64,000 nt of DNA from Sphingobacteriaceae bacterium GW460-11-11-14-LB5 (lineage in GTDB: Bacteria > Bacteroidota > Bacteroidia > Sphingobacteriales > Sphingobacteriaceae), in the NCBI GenBank assembly GCA_002151545.1, contig CP021237.1, forward strand, positions 3,844,001-3,908,000, written 5' to 3'. Below the pieces are notes generated by a model. It searched no databases. It had not been told where the DNA came from and saw only the letters and a program-made list of their open reading frames with translations. Every line of letters begins with the position of its first letter. Within the stretch, counting starts at the first letter, position 1. Of this stretch, positions 18,444-27,347 are shown piece by piece. The translations under genes and the position numbers were made by a program.

Positions 18444-20144
18444 ATGAATTTAAATACAAATTTAAAAGCAGAAAACACTTACGATGCTATTGTAATAGGA
18501 TCGGGGATTAGTGGCGGCTGGGCTGCAAAAGAGCTTACTGAAAAGGGCTTACGCGTGTTAATGCTCGAAAGAGGAATGAACATCGAGCACATCACCGGTT
18601 ACGAAACGGCCATGAAAAATCCTTGGGATTTTAAACATGCAGGTAAACTTACCGAAGAGCAAAAACGTACCCACCCTGTGCAAAAAAGAGATTATCCTTA
18701 CCAGGAAGCAAACGAAAAATGGTGGGTAAACGATTTAGAATGTCCATATACTGAAGATAAACGTTTCGACTGGTACCGTGGTTTCCACGTGGGTGGAAAA
18801 TCGTTAATGTGGGGTCGCCAAAGTTACCGTTTAAGTGATCATAACTTTGAAGATAACGCAAGAGACGGACATGGAAGCGACTGGCCGGTTCGATATGCAG
18901 AACTTTCGCCATGGTACGATTATGCTGAACGTTTTGCAGGGATCAGTGGTTCGAAAGAAAACTGGCCTACCTGCCCTGACGGACAGTTTTTACCTCCAAT
19001 GGATTTAAACATTGTTGAAAAATCGGTAAAAGCACGTATCGAAGAACATTATAAAAGAGAACGGATTATGATGATTGGCCGTGTAGCCAATCTTACTGTG
19101 CCACATAAAGGACGTGGCAATTGCCAGTACAGAAATTTATGTAGCCGTGGTTGTCCGTTTGGTGCATATTTCAGTACTCAATCTTCTACCCTGCCTGCGG
19201 CTATGGCAACTAAACGTTTAACGTTAAGGCCGTACTCTATCGTAAATCATATTATTTATGATAAAGACACTAAAAAAGCTAAAGGTGTAATGGTTATTGA
19301 TGCTGAAACCAACAAAACGATGGAATTTTATGCTAAAATCGTTTTTGTAAATGGTTCTACATTAGGTTCAACATTCGTTTTGTTAAACTCTACATCAGAA
19401 GCACATCCAAACGGGTTGGGCAATGGAAGTGGACAGTTAGGACACAATTTAATGGATCACCATTTCCGTTGCGGAGCATCTGGAGAAGCTGAAGGTTTTG
19501 ACGATAAATACACTTACGGACGCCGTGCAAACGGAATTTATATCCCGAGGTATCAGAATATCGGAAACGACAAACGCGATTACCTGCGTGGTTTTGGATA
19601 TCAGGGTGGTGCAAGCAGGGCAAACTGGCAAGGTGATGTGGCTGAATTATCTTTCGGTGCCGATTTAAAACAAAAAATGACTACCCCAGGCAAATGGTCT
19701 ATGGGCTTGGGCGGTTTCGGAGAGATGTTACCTTATTACGAAAACAAGGTATACATCGATAAAACCAAAAAAGATAAATGGGGACAACCCGTATTGGCTA
19801 TCGATTGCGAGTACAAAGAAAACGAGAAAAAAATGCGTGTGGATATGATGAATGATGCTGCCGAAATGTTAGAAAAGGCCGGTATGAAAAACATCAAAAC
19901 ATTCGATAATGGCTGTTATCCAGGTATGGCGATCCACGAAATGGGTACCGCAAGGATGGGTAACGATCCTAAAACTTCTGTATTGAATAAATGGAACCAG
20001 ATGCATGAAGTAAATAACGTTTTTGTAACCGACGGATCGTGTATGCCATCAATCGCTTGCCAAAACCCATCGTTAACATTTATGGCTTTAACTGCCCGTG
20101 CCTGCGATTACGCTGTAAAAGAATTAAAGAAAAAGAATATCTAG
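18444..20144 (+). CDS. GMC-family FAD-dependent sugar/glycoside dehydrogenase, catalytic subunit
   Basis: A 566-residue flavoprotein with an N-terminal Rossmann motif (AIVIGSGISGGWAAKELTEKG, residues about 14-34). Cys227, Cys233 and Cys237 form Cx5Cx3C; from memory this is the spacing of the 3Fe-4S ligands in Burkholderia-type FAD glucose dehydrogenase. The C-terminal GMC catalytic pair is visible: His in IHEMGTARMG and Asn in QNPSLT. No signal peptide is present, so export with the Tat subunit upstream is expected. Electrons would pass to the cytochrome c encoded at 22465. In this gene context, oxidation of a sugar C3 hydroxyl is the best guess; substrate unproven. Confidence 0.88.
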   Translation: MNLNTNLKAENTYDAIVIGSGISGGWAAKELTEKGLRVLMLERGMNIEHITGYETAMKNPWDFKHAGKLTEEQKRTHPVQKRDYPYQEANEKWWVNDLECPYTEDKRFDWYRGFHVGGKSLMWGRQSYRLSDHNFEDNARDGHGSDWPVRYAELSPWYDYAERFAGISGSKENWPTCPDGQFLPPMDLNIVEKSVKARIEEHYKRERIMMIGRVANLTVPHKGRGNCQYRNLCSRGCPFGAYFSTQSSTLPAAMATKRLTLRPYSIVNHIIYDKDTKKAKGVMVIDAETNKTMEFYAKIVFVNGSTLGSTFVLLNSTSEAHPNGLGNGSGQLGHNLMDHHFRCGASGEAEGFDDKYTYGRRANGIYIPRYQNIGNDKRDYLRGFGYQGGASRANWQGDVAELSFGADLKQKMTTPGKWSMGLGGFGEMLPYYENKVYIDKTKKDKWGQPVLAIDCEYKENEKKMRVDMMNDAAEMLEKAGMKNIKTFDNGCYPGMAIHEMGTARMGNDPKTSVLNKWNQMHEVNNVFVTDGSCMPSIACQNPSLTFMALTARACDYAVKELKKKNI

Positions 20145-20145
20145 A

Positions 20146-20225
20146 AAGGTTTAAGGTAAAAGGTTTAAGGTATAGGGTTTAATCTCCCTATGCCCTAAGC
20201 CTTTAGCCCTATACCCCATACCTCA
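20146..20225. repeat. AAGGT-type purine/pyrimidine hairpin repeat
   Basis: A purine-rich arm with AAGGTTTAAGGT-like words (20146-20181) faces a pyrimidine-rich arm (20186-20224) with CCTAAGCCT and CCCTATACC. The arms can fold back imperfectly (GGTATAGGG with CCCTATACC). It fills the gap between two genes of one probable operon. Related arms occur at 16327-16363, 25075-25215, 42113-42145 and 45791-45826. Confidence 0.55.
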
Positions 20226-20228
20226 AAA

Positions 20229-21386
20229 ATGAAAAGAAAATTAAGAATGGGCATGATAGGCGGTGGAAAAGACGCTTTTATCGGTGCCGTACACCGTTTG
20301 GCTGCCAATATGGACGGCCTTATTGAATTATCTGCCGGAGCTTTAAGTGTAAATCCTGAAATTGGCTACGAATCTGGAAAACTCCTTTTTCTTCCGGATA
20401 ACAGAATTTATACCAATTACGAAGAAATGCTGACGAAGGAAAGTGAATTGCCAGCAGATGAAAGAATCGATTTTGTAACCATCGTTACGCCAAATTTTGC
20501 TCACTTTGCCCCTGCAATGATGGCTTTGGATAAAGGTTTTAACGTAGTCATCGAAAAACCGATGACCTTAACTTTAGAAGAAGCAAAACAGCTGCAAGCT
20601 AAAGTAGAAGAAACTGGCTTAACATTATGTTTAACCCACACCTACTCGGGTTATCCAATGGTTAAACAAGCCAAACAAATGGTGAGTGAAGGTGCTTTGG
20701 GTGCGATCAGAAAAATCATGGTCGAATATCCTCAAGGCTGGTTAAGTACCCTATCTGAGCGTGAAGGAAATGCACAGGCAGCCTGGCGTACCGATCCATC
20801 TAAAACCGGAAAAAGTGGTAGCATGGGCGATATCGGTACACACGCCGCTCATTTGGCAGAATATATCACTGGTTTAAAAATCACTAAAATCTGTGCAGAT
20901 TTAAATATTGTTGTTCCAGGTAGAGCGATTGACGATGATGGAAACGTATTGTTAAAATTCGATAATGGTGCTAACGGTGTTCTGGTAGCATCGCAAATTG
21001 CTGCCGGAGAAGAAAATGCTTTGAAAATTAAAGTTTATGGCGAAAAAGGTGGTATGGAATGGCACCAGATGGAACCAAACACCTTAATTGTGAAATGGTT
21101 AAATGCCCCTGCTCAAATCTACAGAACAGGCAATGGTTACATGGGCAGTTTCGCTCAGCACAATACCCGTACACCAGGTGGCCACCCGGAAGGTTACTTG
21201 GAAGCATTTGCAAATATTTATAGAAATTTCGCATTAACAGTAGATGCAAAGTTGAATAACGAACAACCTACGGCTGCAATGTTAGACTTTCCAGGTACTG
21301 AAGATGGTATTAGAGGTATGGCATTTATCGAAAATGTAGTGGCCTCCAGCCAATCAGACCAAAAGTGGTTAGATTATAAATTATAA
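20229..21386 (+). CDS. Gfo/Idh/MocA family oxidoreductase, cytoplasmic
   Basis: A 385-residue NAD(P)-dependent sugar oxidoreductase. The N-terminal Rossmann domain starts MGMIGGGKDAFIGAVHR, followed by the VIEKPMT motif whose lysine is the usual catalytic and cofactor contact, and GSMGDIGTHAAHLAEY, which holds the second catalytic His/Asp region. There is no signal peptide, unlike the other Gfo protein of the cluster (22882). It would oxidise or reduce a sugar C3 position in the cytoplasm, working with the TIM barrel encoded 9 bp downstream. Reaction direction and substrate are inferred. Confidence 0.88.
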   Translation: MKRKLRMGMIGGGKDAFIGAVHRLAANMDGLIELSAGALSVNPEIGYESGKLLFLPDNRIYTNYEEMLTKESELPADERIDFVTIVTPNFAHFAPAMMALDKGFNVVIEKPMTLTLEEAKQLQAKVEETGLTLCLTHTYSGYPMVKQAKQMVSEGALGAIRKIMVEYPQGWLSTLSEREGNAQAAWRTDPSKTGKSGSMGDIGTHAAHLAEYITGLKITKICADLNIVVPGRAIDDDGNVLLKFDNGANGVLVASQIAAGEENALKIKVYGEKGGMEWHQMEPNTLIVKWLNAPAQIYRTGNGYMGSFAQHNTRTPGGHPEGYLEAFANIYRNFALTVDAKLNNEQPTAAMLDFPGTEDGIRGMAFIENVVASSQSDQKWLDYKL

Positions 21387-21395
21387 CAATCAAGC

Positions 21396-22448
21396 ATGAC
21401 AACGATAAAAGGACCAGCAGTATTTTTAGCACAGTTTATAAGCGACGAAGCCCCATTTAACTCCCTTGACAGCATTTGTGAATGGGCAGCAGGTTTAGGT
21501 TTTAAAGGCATTCAGATGCCAACCTTAGATGCAAGATTTATTGATCTGCAAAAGGCTGCTGAAAGCAAAACCTATGCTGATGAACTGAAAGGGAAAATCG
21601 CTTCTTATGGCTTAGAAATTACTGAACTTTCTACACACTTACAAGGTCAGCTGGTTGCGGTGCACCCTGCTTACGATGATCTGTTTGATGCCTTTGCACC
21701 AAAAGAAGTACACAAAAACCCAAAAGCAAGAACAGAGTGGGCTGTGCAACAAATGAAATATGCGGCTAAAGCCTCTCAAAACTTAGGTTTAAATGCCCAT
21801 GCCACATTTAGTGGTTCATTATTGTGGCAATATTTCCACCCCTGGCCACAACGCCCGGCGGGATTGGTTGAAGAAGGTTTTGCAGAATTGGCAAAACGCT
21901 GGACGCCCATCTTAAACGAATTCGACCAATGTGGCGTTGATATTTGCTACGAGATACATCCTGGCGAAGATTTATTTGATGGCGAAACTTACGAAATGTT
22001 CCTCGCTGCAGTAAATAATCATCCTAGGGCATGCTTATTGTATGACCCATCTCACTTTGTGTTGCAACAATTGGATTACATTCAGTACATCGATTTTTAC
22101 CACGAACGCATAAAAGCCTTCCATGTTAAAGATGCAGAATTTAACCCTACAGGCAAACAAGGCACTTTTGGTGGATACCAGAGTTGGGCAAACCGTGCTG
22201 GTCGTTACCGCTCACCAGGTGATGGTCAGGTTGATTTTAAAACCATTTTTAGTAAATTGGCGCAATATGATTTTAAAGGTTGGGCCGTTATGGAATGGGA
22301 ATGCTGTATTAAAAACCAACAAGATGGTGCCCGCGAAGGCGCAGCATTTATCAAAAACAATATCATTAATGTAACCGATAAAGCATTTGACGATTTTGCA
22401 GCATCGGGTAGTGATAGCGCTTTCAATAAAAGAATATTAGGATTATAA
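21396..22448 (+). CDS. Sugar phosphate isomerase/epimerase-like TIM barrel (AP endonuclease 2 superfamily), cytoplasmic
   Basis: A 350-residue xylose-isomerase-like TIM barrel without signal peptide. Likely metal ligands lie in CYEIHPGEDLFDG (Glu), LLYDPSHFVLQQ (Asp/His), AFHVKDAEF (His/Asp) and AVMEWECC (Glu). Proteins of this superfamily next to Gfo/Idh/MocA genes include inosose isomerases and, in more recent work, enzymes that epimerise or eliminate 3-keto glycosides. The 9-bp spacing to the upstream Gfo gene indicates co-translation. Exact reaction unknown. Confidence 0.85.
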   Translation: MTTIKGPAVFLAQFISDEAPFNSLDSICEWAAGLGFKGIQMPTLDARFIDLQKAAESKTYADELKGKIASYGLEITELSTHLQGQLVAVHPAYDDLFDAFAPKEVHKNPKARTEWAVQQMKYAAKASQNLGLNAHATFSGSLLWQYFHPWPQRPAGLVEEGFAELAKRWTPILNEFDQCGVDICYEIHPGEDLFDGETYEMFLAAVNNHPRACLLYDPSHFVLQQLDYIQYIDFYHERIKAFHVKDAEFNPTGKQGTFGGYQSWANRAGRYRSPGDGQVDFKTIFSKLAQYDFKGWAVMEWECCIKNQQDGAREGAAFIKNNIINVTDKAFDDFAASGSDSAFNKRILGL

Positions 22449-22464
22449 GAATAACAAAACACAC

Positions 22465-22848
22465 ATGAAAAAAACATTTTTAATTTTAGGCGCCGTAGTC
22501 ATTTTTATGGCGTCGTTTTCAAAGGCTGATTTATCGAGAGAGAAAACTGTAGTTGCAACAGCAACAATGACAAAGCATGCTGCTTTTCAATCCAATCCGG
22601 GAGAAAAACTGATCAATAAATCAGACTGTCTGGGTTGCCATAACAAGACCAACAAAATTATTGGTCCGGCTTACGTAGAAATTGCAAAAAAATATCCGGC
22701 TACCGAGAAAAACATCAACATGTTAGCCGATAAGATTATTAAAGGTGGAACAGGCGTTTGGGGCAACATGCCAATGACTGCTCATGCTACACTTAAAAAA
22801 GACGATGCAAAATTAATGGTAAAGTACATTTTATCCCTAAAAAAATAA
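22465..22848 (+). CDS. Class I cytochrome c (c551/c552 type)
   Basis: A 127-residue periplasmic monohaem cytochrome. A signal peptide (about 1-21) is followed by the haem-binding CLGCH (Cys55, Cys58, His59), the IGPAY motif typical of small cytochromes, and a probable axial methionine in GNMPMTAH (Met102 or Met104). Lying within the cluster, it is the obvious electron acceptor of the GMC dehydrogenase, passing electrons to a terminal oxidase. This resembles c-type partners of other flavin/Fe-S sugar dehydrogenases, but here the cytochrome is a separate small protein. Confidence 0.92.
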   Translation: MKKTFLILGAVVIFMASFSKADLSREKTVVATATMTKHAAFQSNPGEKLINKSDCLGCHNKTNKIIGPAYVEIAKKYPATEKNINMLADKIIKGGTGVWGNMPMTAHATLKKDDAKLMVKYILSLKK

Positions 22849-22881
22849 TTTTAACCAAATTAGCAAATCGATTTACTACAG

Positions 22882-24339
22882 ATGAAAACAGAGCAAGAAA
22901 ATAAAAACACGAGTAACCGCCGTGATTTTATTAAGACCACAGCTATTGCCGCTGCTGCGTTTATGATCGTGCCCCGCCATGTTTTAGGTGGACCCGGTTA
23001 TTTAGCACCAAGCGATCGTTTATTGGTTGCCGGCATTGGTGTTGGCGGAAAAGGCCAAAGCGATTTAAATATGTTTTACAAAAGCGGAAAAGCAGACATT
23101 GCTTTTTTATGCGATGTAGACGATCGCCGTGCAGCAAATAGTGTTAAAGCTTTCCCTAAAGCAAAATACTATAAAGACTGGCGCGAAATGTTAGATAAGG
23201 AACATAAAAATTTCGATGCTGTGTCTGTTTCTACTCCTGATCATAACCATGCCATCCAGGCTTTAGCAGCGATGCAATTGGGTAAACACGTTTATGTGCA
23301 AAAACCTTTAACACATGATATTTATGAGGCGCGTATTCTAACCGCAGCCGCAAAAAAATATAAAGTGGTAACCCAAATGGGAAATCAAGGTGCATCAAAT
23401 GATGGCCCGCGCCAAATGAAAGAGTGGTACGAAGCTGGTTTAATTGGCGATGTACACACCGTTTACGCGTGGACTGATAGACCCGTTTGGCCACAAGGCA
23501 TTCCCCGCCCAACAAAAAAAGCCGAAATTCCTGCAGAATTAGATTGGAACCTATGGTTAGGTACTGCGCCTGAAAAAGATTTCATAGATAAATTGGTGCC
23601 TTTTAACTGGCGTGGCTGGTGGGATTATGGTACTGGTGCCCTGGGCGACATGGGCTGTCACTTGATCGAAGCGCCTTTCAGCGTATTAAACTTAAAATAT
23701 GCAAAAGAGGTTGAGGCGAGTGTTGGCTCTGTTTATGTAGATGAATTTAAACGCGGTTATTTCCCTGAAAGCTGCCCGCCATCAAGCCATGTGACCTTAA
23801 AATTCCCGAAAACGAATAAAACCAAAGGTGATGTCACGCTACACTGGATGGACGGTGGTATCCAGCCCGAACGCCCTGAAGAATTAGAAGCAAACGAAAC
23901 TTTTGGCGATGGTGGTAATGGTACCTTGTTTATCGGAACTAAAGGTAAAATGATGTCTGAAACTTATAGTGCAAACCCAAAATTATTGCCATTAAGTAAA
24001 AACAAAGACATTAAAGTGGCGCCAAAATACACGCGTGTACCAGATGGCGCAAATGGCCACTATAAACAATGGGTTGAAGCCGCAATTGCGGGTTATGGCA
24101 AACAGGAAGTAAGTTCGCCTTTCGAAATTGCAGGTCCCTTAACAGAAGCTTTACTGATGGCGAATCTGGCAATCAGAAGTTTCGATATCCAAAAAACGGT
24201 AAATGGTAAGACTACTTATCCAGGCCGGTATACTAAAATGCTTTGGGATAACGACAATATGAAAGTTACCAATTTTGACGAAGCAAACCAGTTTGTAAAA
24301 CGCGAATACCGTAAAGGCTGGAACAATTTAACTCTTTAA
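22882..24339 (+). CDS. Gfo/Idh/MocA family oxidoreductase, Tat-exported
   Basis: A 485-residue oxidoreductase with an N-terminal twin-arginine signal (NRRDFIK, then a hydrophobic stretch to about residue 35), so it should fold with its nucleotide in the cytoplasm and work in the periplasm. The Rossmann motif reads AGIGVGGKGQSD. The usual EKP motif is VQKPLT (Gln for Glu), as in the secreted subfamily, and GALGDMGCHLIEAPF follows. With a tightly bound NAD(P) such enzymes can cycle without free cofactor, as in glucose-fructose oxidoreductase. Its substrate is probably a keto sugar made by the GMC enzyme; inferred. Confidence 0.88.
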   Translation: MKTEQENKNTSNRRDFIKTTAIAAAAFMIVPRHVLGGPGYLAPSDRLLVAGIGVGGKGQSDLNMFYKSGKADIAFLCDVDDRRAANSVKAFPKAKYYKDWREMLDKEHKNFDAVSVSTPDHNHAIQALAAMQLGKHVYVQKPLTHDIYEARILTAAAKKYKVVTQMGNQGASNDGPRQMKEWYEAGLIGDVHTVYAWTDRPVWPQGIPRPTKKAEIPAELDWNLWLGTAPEKDFIDKLVPFNWRGWWDYGTGALGDMGCHLIEAPFSVLNLKYAKEVEASVGSVYVDEFKRGYFPESCPPSSHVTLKFPKTNKTKGDVTLHWMDGGIQPERPEELEANETFGDGGNGTLFIGTKGKMMSETYSANPKLLPLSKNKDIKVAPKYTRVPDGANGHYKQWVEAAIAGYGKQEVSSPFEIAGPLTEALLMANLAIRSFDIQKTVNGKTTYPGRYTKMLWDNDNMKVTNFDEANQFVKREYRKGWNNLTL

Positions 24340-24346
24340 TTATCCT

Positions 24347-24376
24347 AACCTGATCGGTTTTAAATCCCATCAGGTT
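24347..24376 (+). terminator. Hairpin between the exported Gfo gene and the DUF1080 gene
   Basis: AACCTGAT (24347-24354) pairs with ATCAGGTT (24369-24376) and is followed by TTATTTAAAA. It is likely an attenuator or partial terminator inside the cluster. Confidence 0.5.
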
Positions 24377-24389
24377 TTATTTAAAAAAA

Positions 24390-25070
24390 ATGAAAAAAAT
24401 CTTTCTTTCTGCTTGCATCTTGTTAGCGGTAACACAAATATCAAAAGCTCAAAAGGGCTTTAAGCCACTTTTTGATGGTAAAACAACAACAGGCTGGCAT
24501 ACTTACAACAAAACTACTGTTGGCAGCGCCTGGCAGGTTCAGGATGGTGCCCTGCATTTAGATTTAGCAACCAAAGGTAAAGATGGCGGCGGTGATTTGG
24601 TTACCGACAAAGAATATGGCGATTTCCATTTAAAATATGAGTGGAAAGTAGCTCCAAAAGCAAACAGCGGTTTAATTTTTTATGTTCATGAAGAACCTAA
24701 ATACCACGCTACCTATTCTACAGGTTTAGAAATGCAGGTTATTGATAACGATGGCCACCCGGATGGAAAGATTACAAAACACCGCGCAGGCGATTTATAC
24801 GACCTGGTAAAAAGTTCATCAGAGCCCGTTAAAGCTGTTGGCGAATGGAACAAAGCTGAAATCATTAGCAAAAAAGGCAAATTAACATTAATTTTAAACG
24901 GTGTTGAAATAGTAAAAACCACCCTTTGGGACGATAACTGGAAAAAAATTGTTGCAGGCAGCAAGTTTGCAACATGGGAAAACTGGGGAACTTTTAAAAC
25001 CGGTAAAATTGCCTTACAGGATCACGGAGATGAAGTTTGGTACAAAAACATCTCTATTAAAGAACTATAA
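24390..25070 (+). CDS. DUF1080 / 3-keto-disaccharide hydrolase-like secreted protein
   Basis: A 226-residue exported protein (signal peptide about 1-20) with a single concanavalin/LamG-like jelly-roll of the DUF1080 family (PF06439): FKPLFDGKTTTGWHTY at the start, NSGLIFYVHEEP and LEMQVIDNDGH in the middle, and IALQDHGDEVWYKNI at the end. Some DUF1080 proteins have been shown to act on 3-keto glycosides, and the family is now often named after that activity. Its presence beside Gfo, TIM-barrel and GMC genes is the main reason to read this cluster as a 3-keto-sugar pathway. Confidence 0.87.
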   Translation: MKKIFLSACILLAVTQISKAQKGFKPLFDGKTTTGWHTYNKTTVGSAWQVQDGALHLDLATKGKDGGGDLVTDKEYGDFHLKYEWKVAPKANSGLIFYVHEEPKYHATYSTGLEMQVIDNDGHPDGKITKHRAGDLYDLVKSSSEPVKAVGEWNKAEIISKKGKLTLILNGVEIVKTTLWDDNWKKIVAGSKFATWENWGTFKTGKIALQDHGDEVWYKNISIKEL

Positions 25071-25074
25071 ATCA

Positions 25075-25215
25075 GGTTGAAGGCGTAAGGTAGAAGGCTG
25101 AAGGTTTCTTTTCTTTAGCTTTAACCATATATTTGAGTTTGCGGGCGGGGAAGCATAAAGTTTACCCGCTTTCGCATTAACCTTACACCCTATACCTTTA
25201 ACCTTAAAACCTTAT
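25075..25215. repeat. AAGGT-type inverted repeat pair
   Basis: A purine arm (25075-25107, GGTTGAAGGCGTAAGGT and similar words) and a pyrimidine arm (25181-25215, AACCTTACACCC and CCTTTAACCTT) lie 70 bases apart in the 154-bp gap before the transporter gene. A promoter for the downstream genes may be here, but none is obvious. Confidence 0.5.
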
Positions 25216-25224
25216 ATAAACCAA

Positions 25225-26442
25225 ATGAATAACACTACTCGCTTTAAACTCTCTGCCATGATGTTCCTGGAATTTTTTATCTGGGGCGCCTGGTTTGTAA
25301 CCATGGGAACTTACCTTGGTAAAAATCTATTAGCAAACGATGTACAAATTGGTTCAGCTTATAGTACACAATCATTAGGTGCTATAATTGCACCATTTAT
25401 CATCGGATTAATCGCAGATAAATTTTTCTCTGCACAAAAAGTATTAGGTGTACTACACTTAGTTGGAGGTGCACTTTTATGGGTTGCAGGAACATCTTTA
25501 AATTTTGATAGTTTTTTCCCATTTATCCTAGGGTATATGATTGCTTACATGCCAACGTTGGCGTTAGTAAACTCAATCTCCTTTAAACAAATGAAAGATC
25601 CTGGAAAAGAATTTCCTTCAATCAGGGTATTCGGGACTATTGGATGGATTATTGCCGGATTGGTAATTGGGTGGTTAAACTGGGAACAGAGCGGCAATTT
25701 GGTGTTTACATTCAAAATGGCATCCGTTGCTTCAATCATTCTAGGATTGTTAAGTTTCTTTTTACCGAACACTCCCCCAGTTAAAAAAGGTGAAAAAACA
25801 ACTTTTGGAGAAATCATTGGTTTAGATGCAATTGGCCTGTTAAAAAACAAATCATATCTTTTATTCTTCTTAGCATCTGTTGCTATCTGTATTCCACTGG
25901 CTTTCTACTACAATTTCACCAATCCGTTTCTTAATGAAGTTGGAATGAAAGGTGCAGCAGGAGTTCAATCATTAGGTCAGGTTTCGGAAACCCTATTTAT
26001 GTTATTAATGCCTTTATTCTTTGCTCGTCTTGGCGTAAAAAAGATGCTGGCGATTGGTATGATTGCGTGGGTAGTTCGTTACCTTTTCTTTGCATTTGGA
26101 AATGCAGATTCAAACTATTGGATGCTGATCGGTGGAATTGTTCTTCATGGCATTTGCTATGACTTTTTCTTTGTTACCGGACAAATTTATACTGACAGAT
26201 TAGCCGGAGAAAAATTCAAAAGTGCTGCTCAAGGTTTTATTACCTTGGCAACTTACGGTGTCGGTATGTTAATTGGTTCGATCATATCAGGTATGGTAGT
26301 TAATAAATATGTTGTAGAAGGTGGCCATATTTGGCAAAGCATATGGATTATTCCAGCAGGTATAGCAGGATTAGTTGCGCTGTTATTCTTATTATTCTTC
26401 AGCGATAAAAATAAACCTGTTACTGAAGCTAACACGATATAA
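25225..26442 (+). CDS. MFS transporter, nucleoside:H+ symporter-like (NupG type)
   Basis: A 405-residue inner-membrane protein with about 12 hydrophobic spans (e.g. MMFLEFFIWGAWFVTMGTYL at the start, AIIAPFIIGLIADKF, and the last near 375-395). It resembles the nucleoside permease family of the major facilitator superfamily. Bacteroidetes carry many such transporters next to sugar isomerase and Gfo genes, so here it probably brings a keto sugar or breakdown product into the cytoplasm rather than a nucleoside. The next gene begins 2 bp after its stop, so the two are co-translated. Confidence 0.88.
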   Translation: MNNTTRFKLSAMMFLEFFIWGAWFVTMGTYLGKNLLANDVQIGSAYSTQSLGAIIAPFIIGLIADKFFSAQKVLGVLHLVGGALLWVAGTSLNFDSFFPFILGYMIAYMPTLALVNSISFKQMKDPGKEFPSIRVFGTIGWIIAGLVIGWLNWEQSGNLVFTFKMASVASIILGLLSFFLPNTPPVKKGEKTTFGEIIGLDAIGLLKNKSYLLFFLASVAICIPLAFYYNFTNPFLNEVGMKGAAGVQSLGQVSETLFMLLMPLFFARLGVKKMLAIGMIAWVVRYLFFAFGNADSNYWMLIGGIVLHGICYDFFFVTGQIYTDRLAGEKFKSAAQGFITLATYGVGMLIGSIISGMVVNKYVVEGGHIWQSIWIIPAGIAGLVALLFLLFFSDKNKPVTEANTI

Positions 26443-26444
26443 TT

Positions 26445-27335
26445 ATGTCTTCAAAACTGGATAGAAGAAATGCTTTAAAGAACATCATCGCAGGAACCGC
26501 TGCGATTGGTGTTTCTTCAGGATTTTCAGCATTAGCAATGGATAAATCAGAATCAGATCAGCCATTAAGGCTAAAAGGAAATATTAATCATGCCGTTTGC
26601 CGCTGGTGTTTTAGCGGTTTAGATGTAGAAACACTTTGTGTTGAAGCTAAAAAAATCGGTATTACAGGCATAGATTTAGTTGGACCAAAAGATTGGCCGA
26701 CTTTAAAAAAACATGGATTAGTATCGACCATGTGTAATGGTGCAGAGATTAATTTAGTGGATGGTTTTAACGACGAAAAATTCCACGAAAAGTTAATTCA
26801 AAACTATACGGCAATGATTCCGCTTGTTGCCGAAGCCGGATACAAAAACCTAATTTGTTTTAGCGGAAACCGTCGTGGTAAAGATGATGAAACCGGTTGG
26901 AACAATTGTGTAAAAGGATTGAAACAGTTAATCCCTTTGGCCGAAAAGCACAATGTTGTATTGGTAATGGAATTGTTAAACAGCAAAGTTAATCATAAAG
27001 ATTACCAATGTGATAGAACTTCATGGGGCGCCGAGCTTTGCAAACGTTTAGGATCTGAAAACTTCAAATTGTTATACGATATCTATCATATGCAGATTGA
27101 TGAAGGAGATGTAATCAGAAACATCAGAGATCACCATCAGTATATCGCCCACTACCACACCGCCGGTGTTCCGGGTAGAAATGAGATAGATGATACGCAG
27201 GAACTATATTATCCTGCAATCATGAAAGCCATTGCCGAAACTGGCTTTAAAGGTTTCGTTGCACAAGAATTTATACCTAAAAATGCTGACAAATTAGCCT
27301 CTTTAAAAAAGGCAGTTTCTATTTGCGACATCTAA
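26445..27335 (+). CDS. Hydroxypyruvate-isomerase-like TIM barrel, twin-arginine N-terminus
   Basis: A 296-residue TIM barrel of the hydroxypyruvate isomerase / AP endonuclease 2 group. The N-terminus has DRRNALK followed by a short hydrophobic stretch (about 12-30), suggesting Tat export. Metal-site motifs are VLVMELLNSK (Glu), LLYDIYHMQIDEGD (Asp/His), IAHYHTAGVPGRNEID (His) and VAQEFIP (Glu). It follows the transporter by 2 bp. Despite family naming, hydroxypyruvate is unlikely as substrate in this setting; a keto-sugar isomerase or lyase role is inferred. Confidence 0.85.
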   Translation: MSSKLDRRNALKNIIAGTAAIGVSSGFSALAMDKSESDQPLRLKGNINHAVCRWCFSGLDVETLCVEAKKIGITGIDLVGPKDWPTLKKHGLVSTMCNGAEINLVDGFNDEKFHEKLIQNYTAMIPLVAEAGYKNLICFSGNRRGKDDETGWNNCVKGLKQLIPLAEKHNVVLVMELLNSKVNHKDYQCDRTSWGAELCKRLGSENFKLLYDIYHMQIDEGDVIRNIRDHHQYIAHYHTAGVPGRNEIDDTQELYYPAIMKAIAETGFKGFVAQEFIPKNADKLASLKKAVSICDI

Positions 27336-27347
27336 AAAAATACACCT

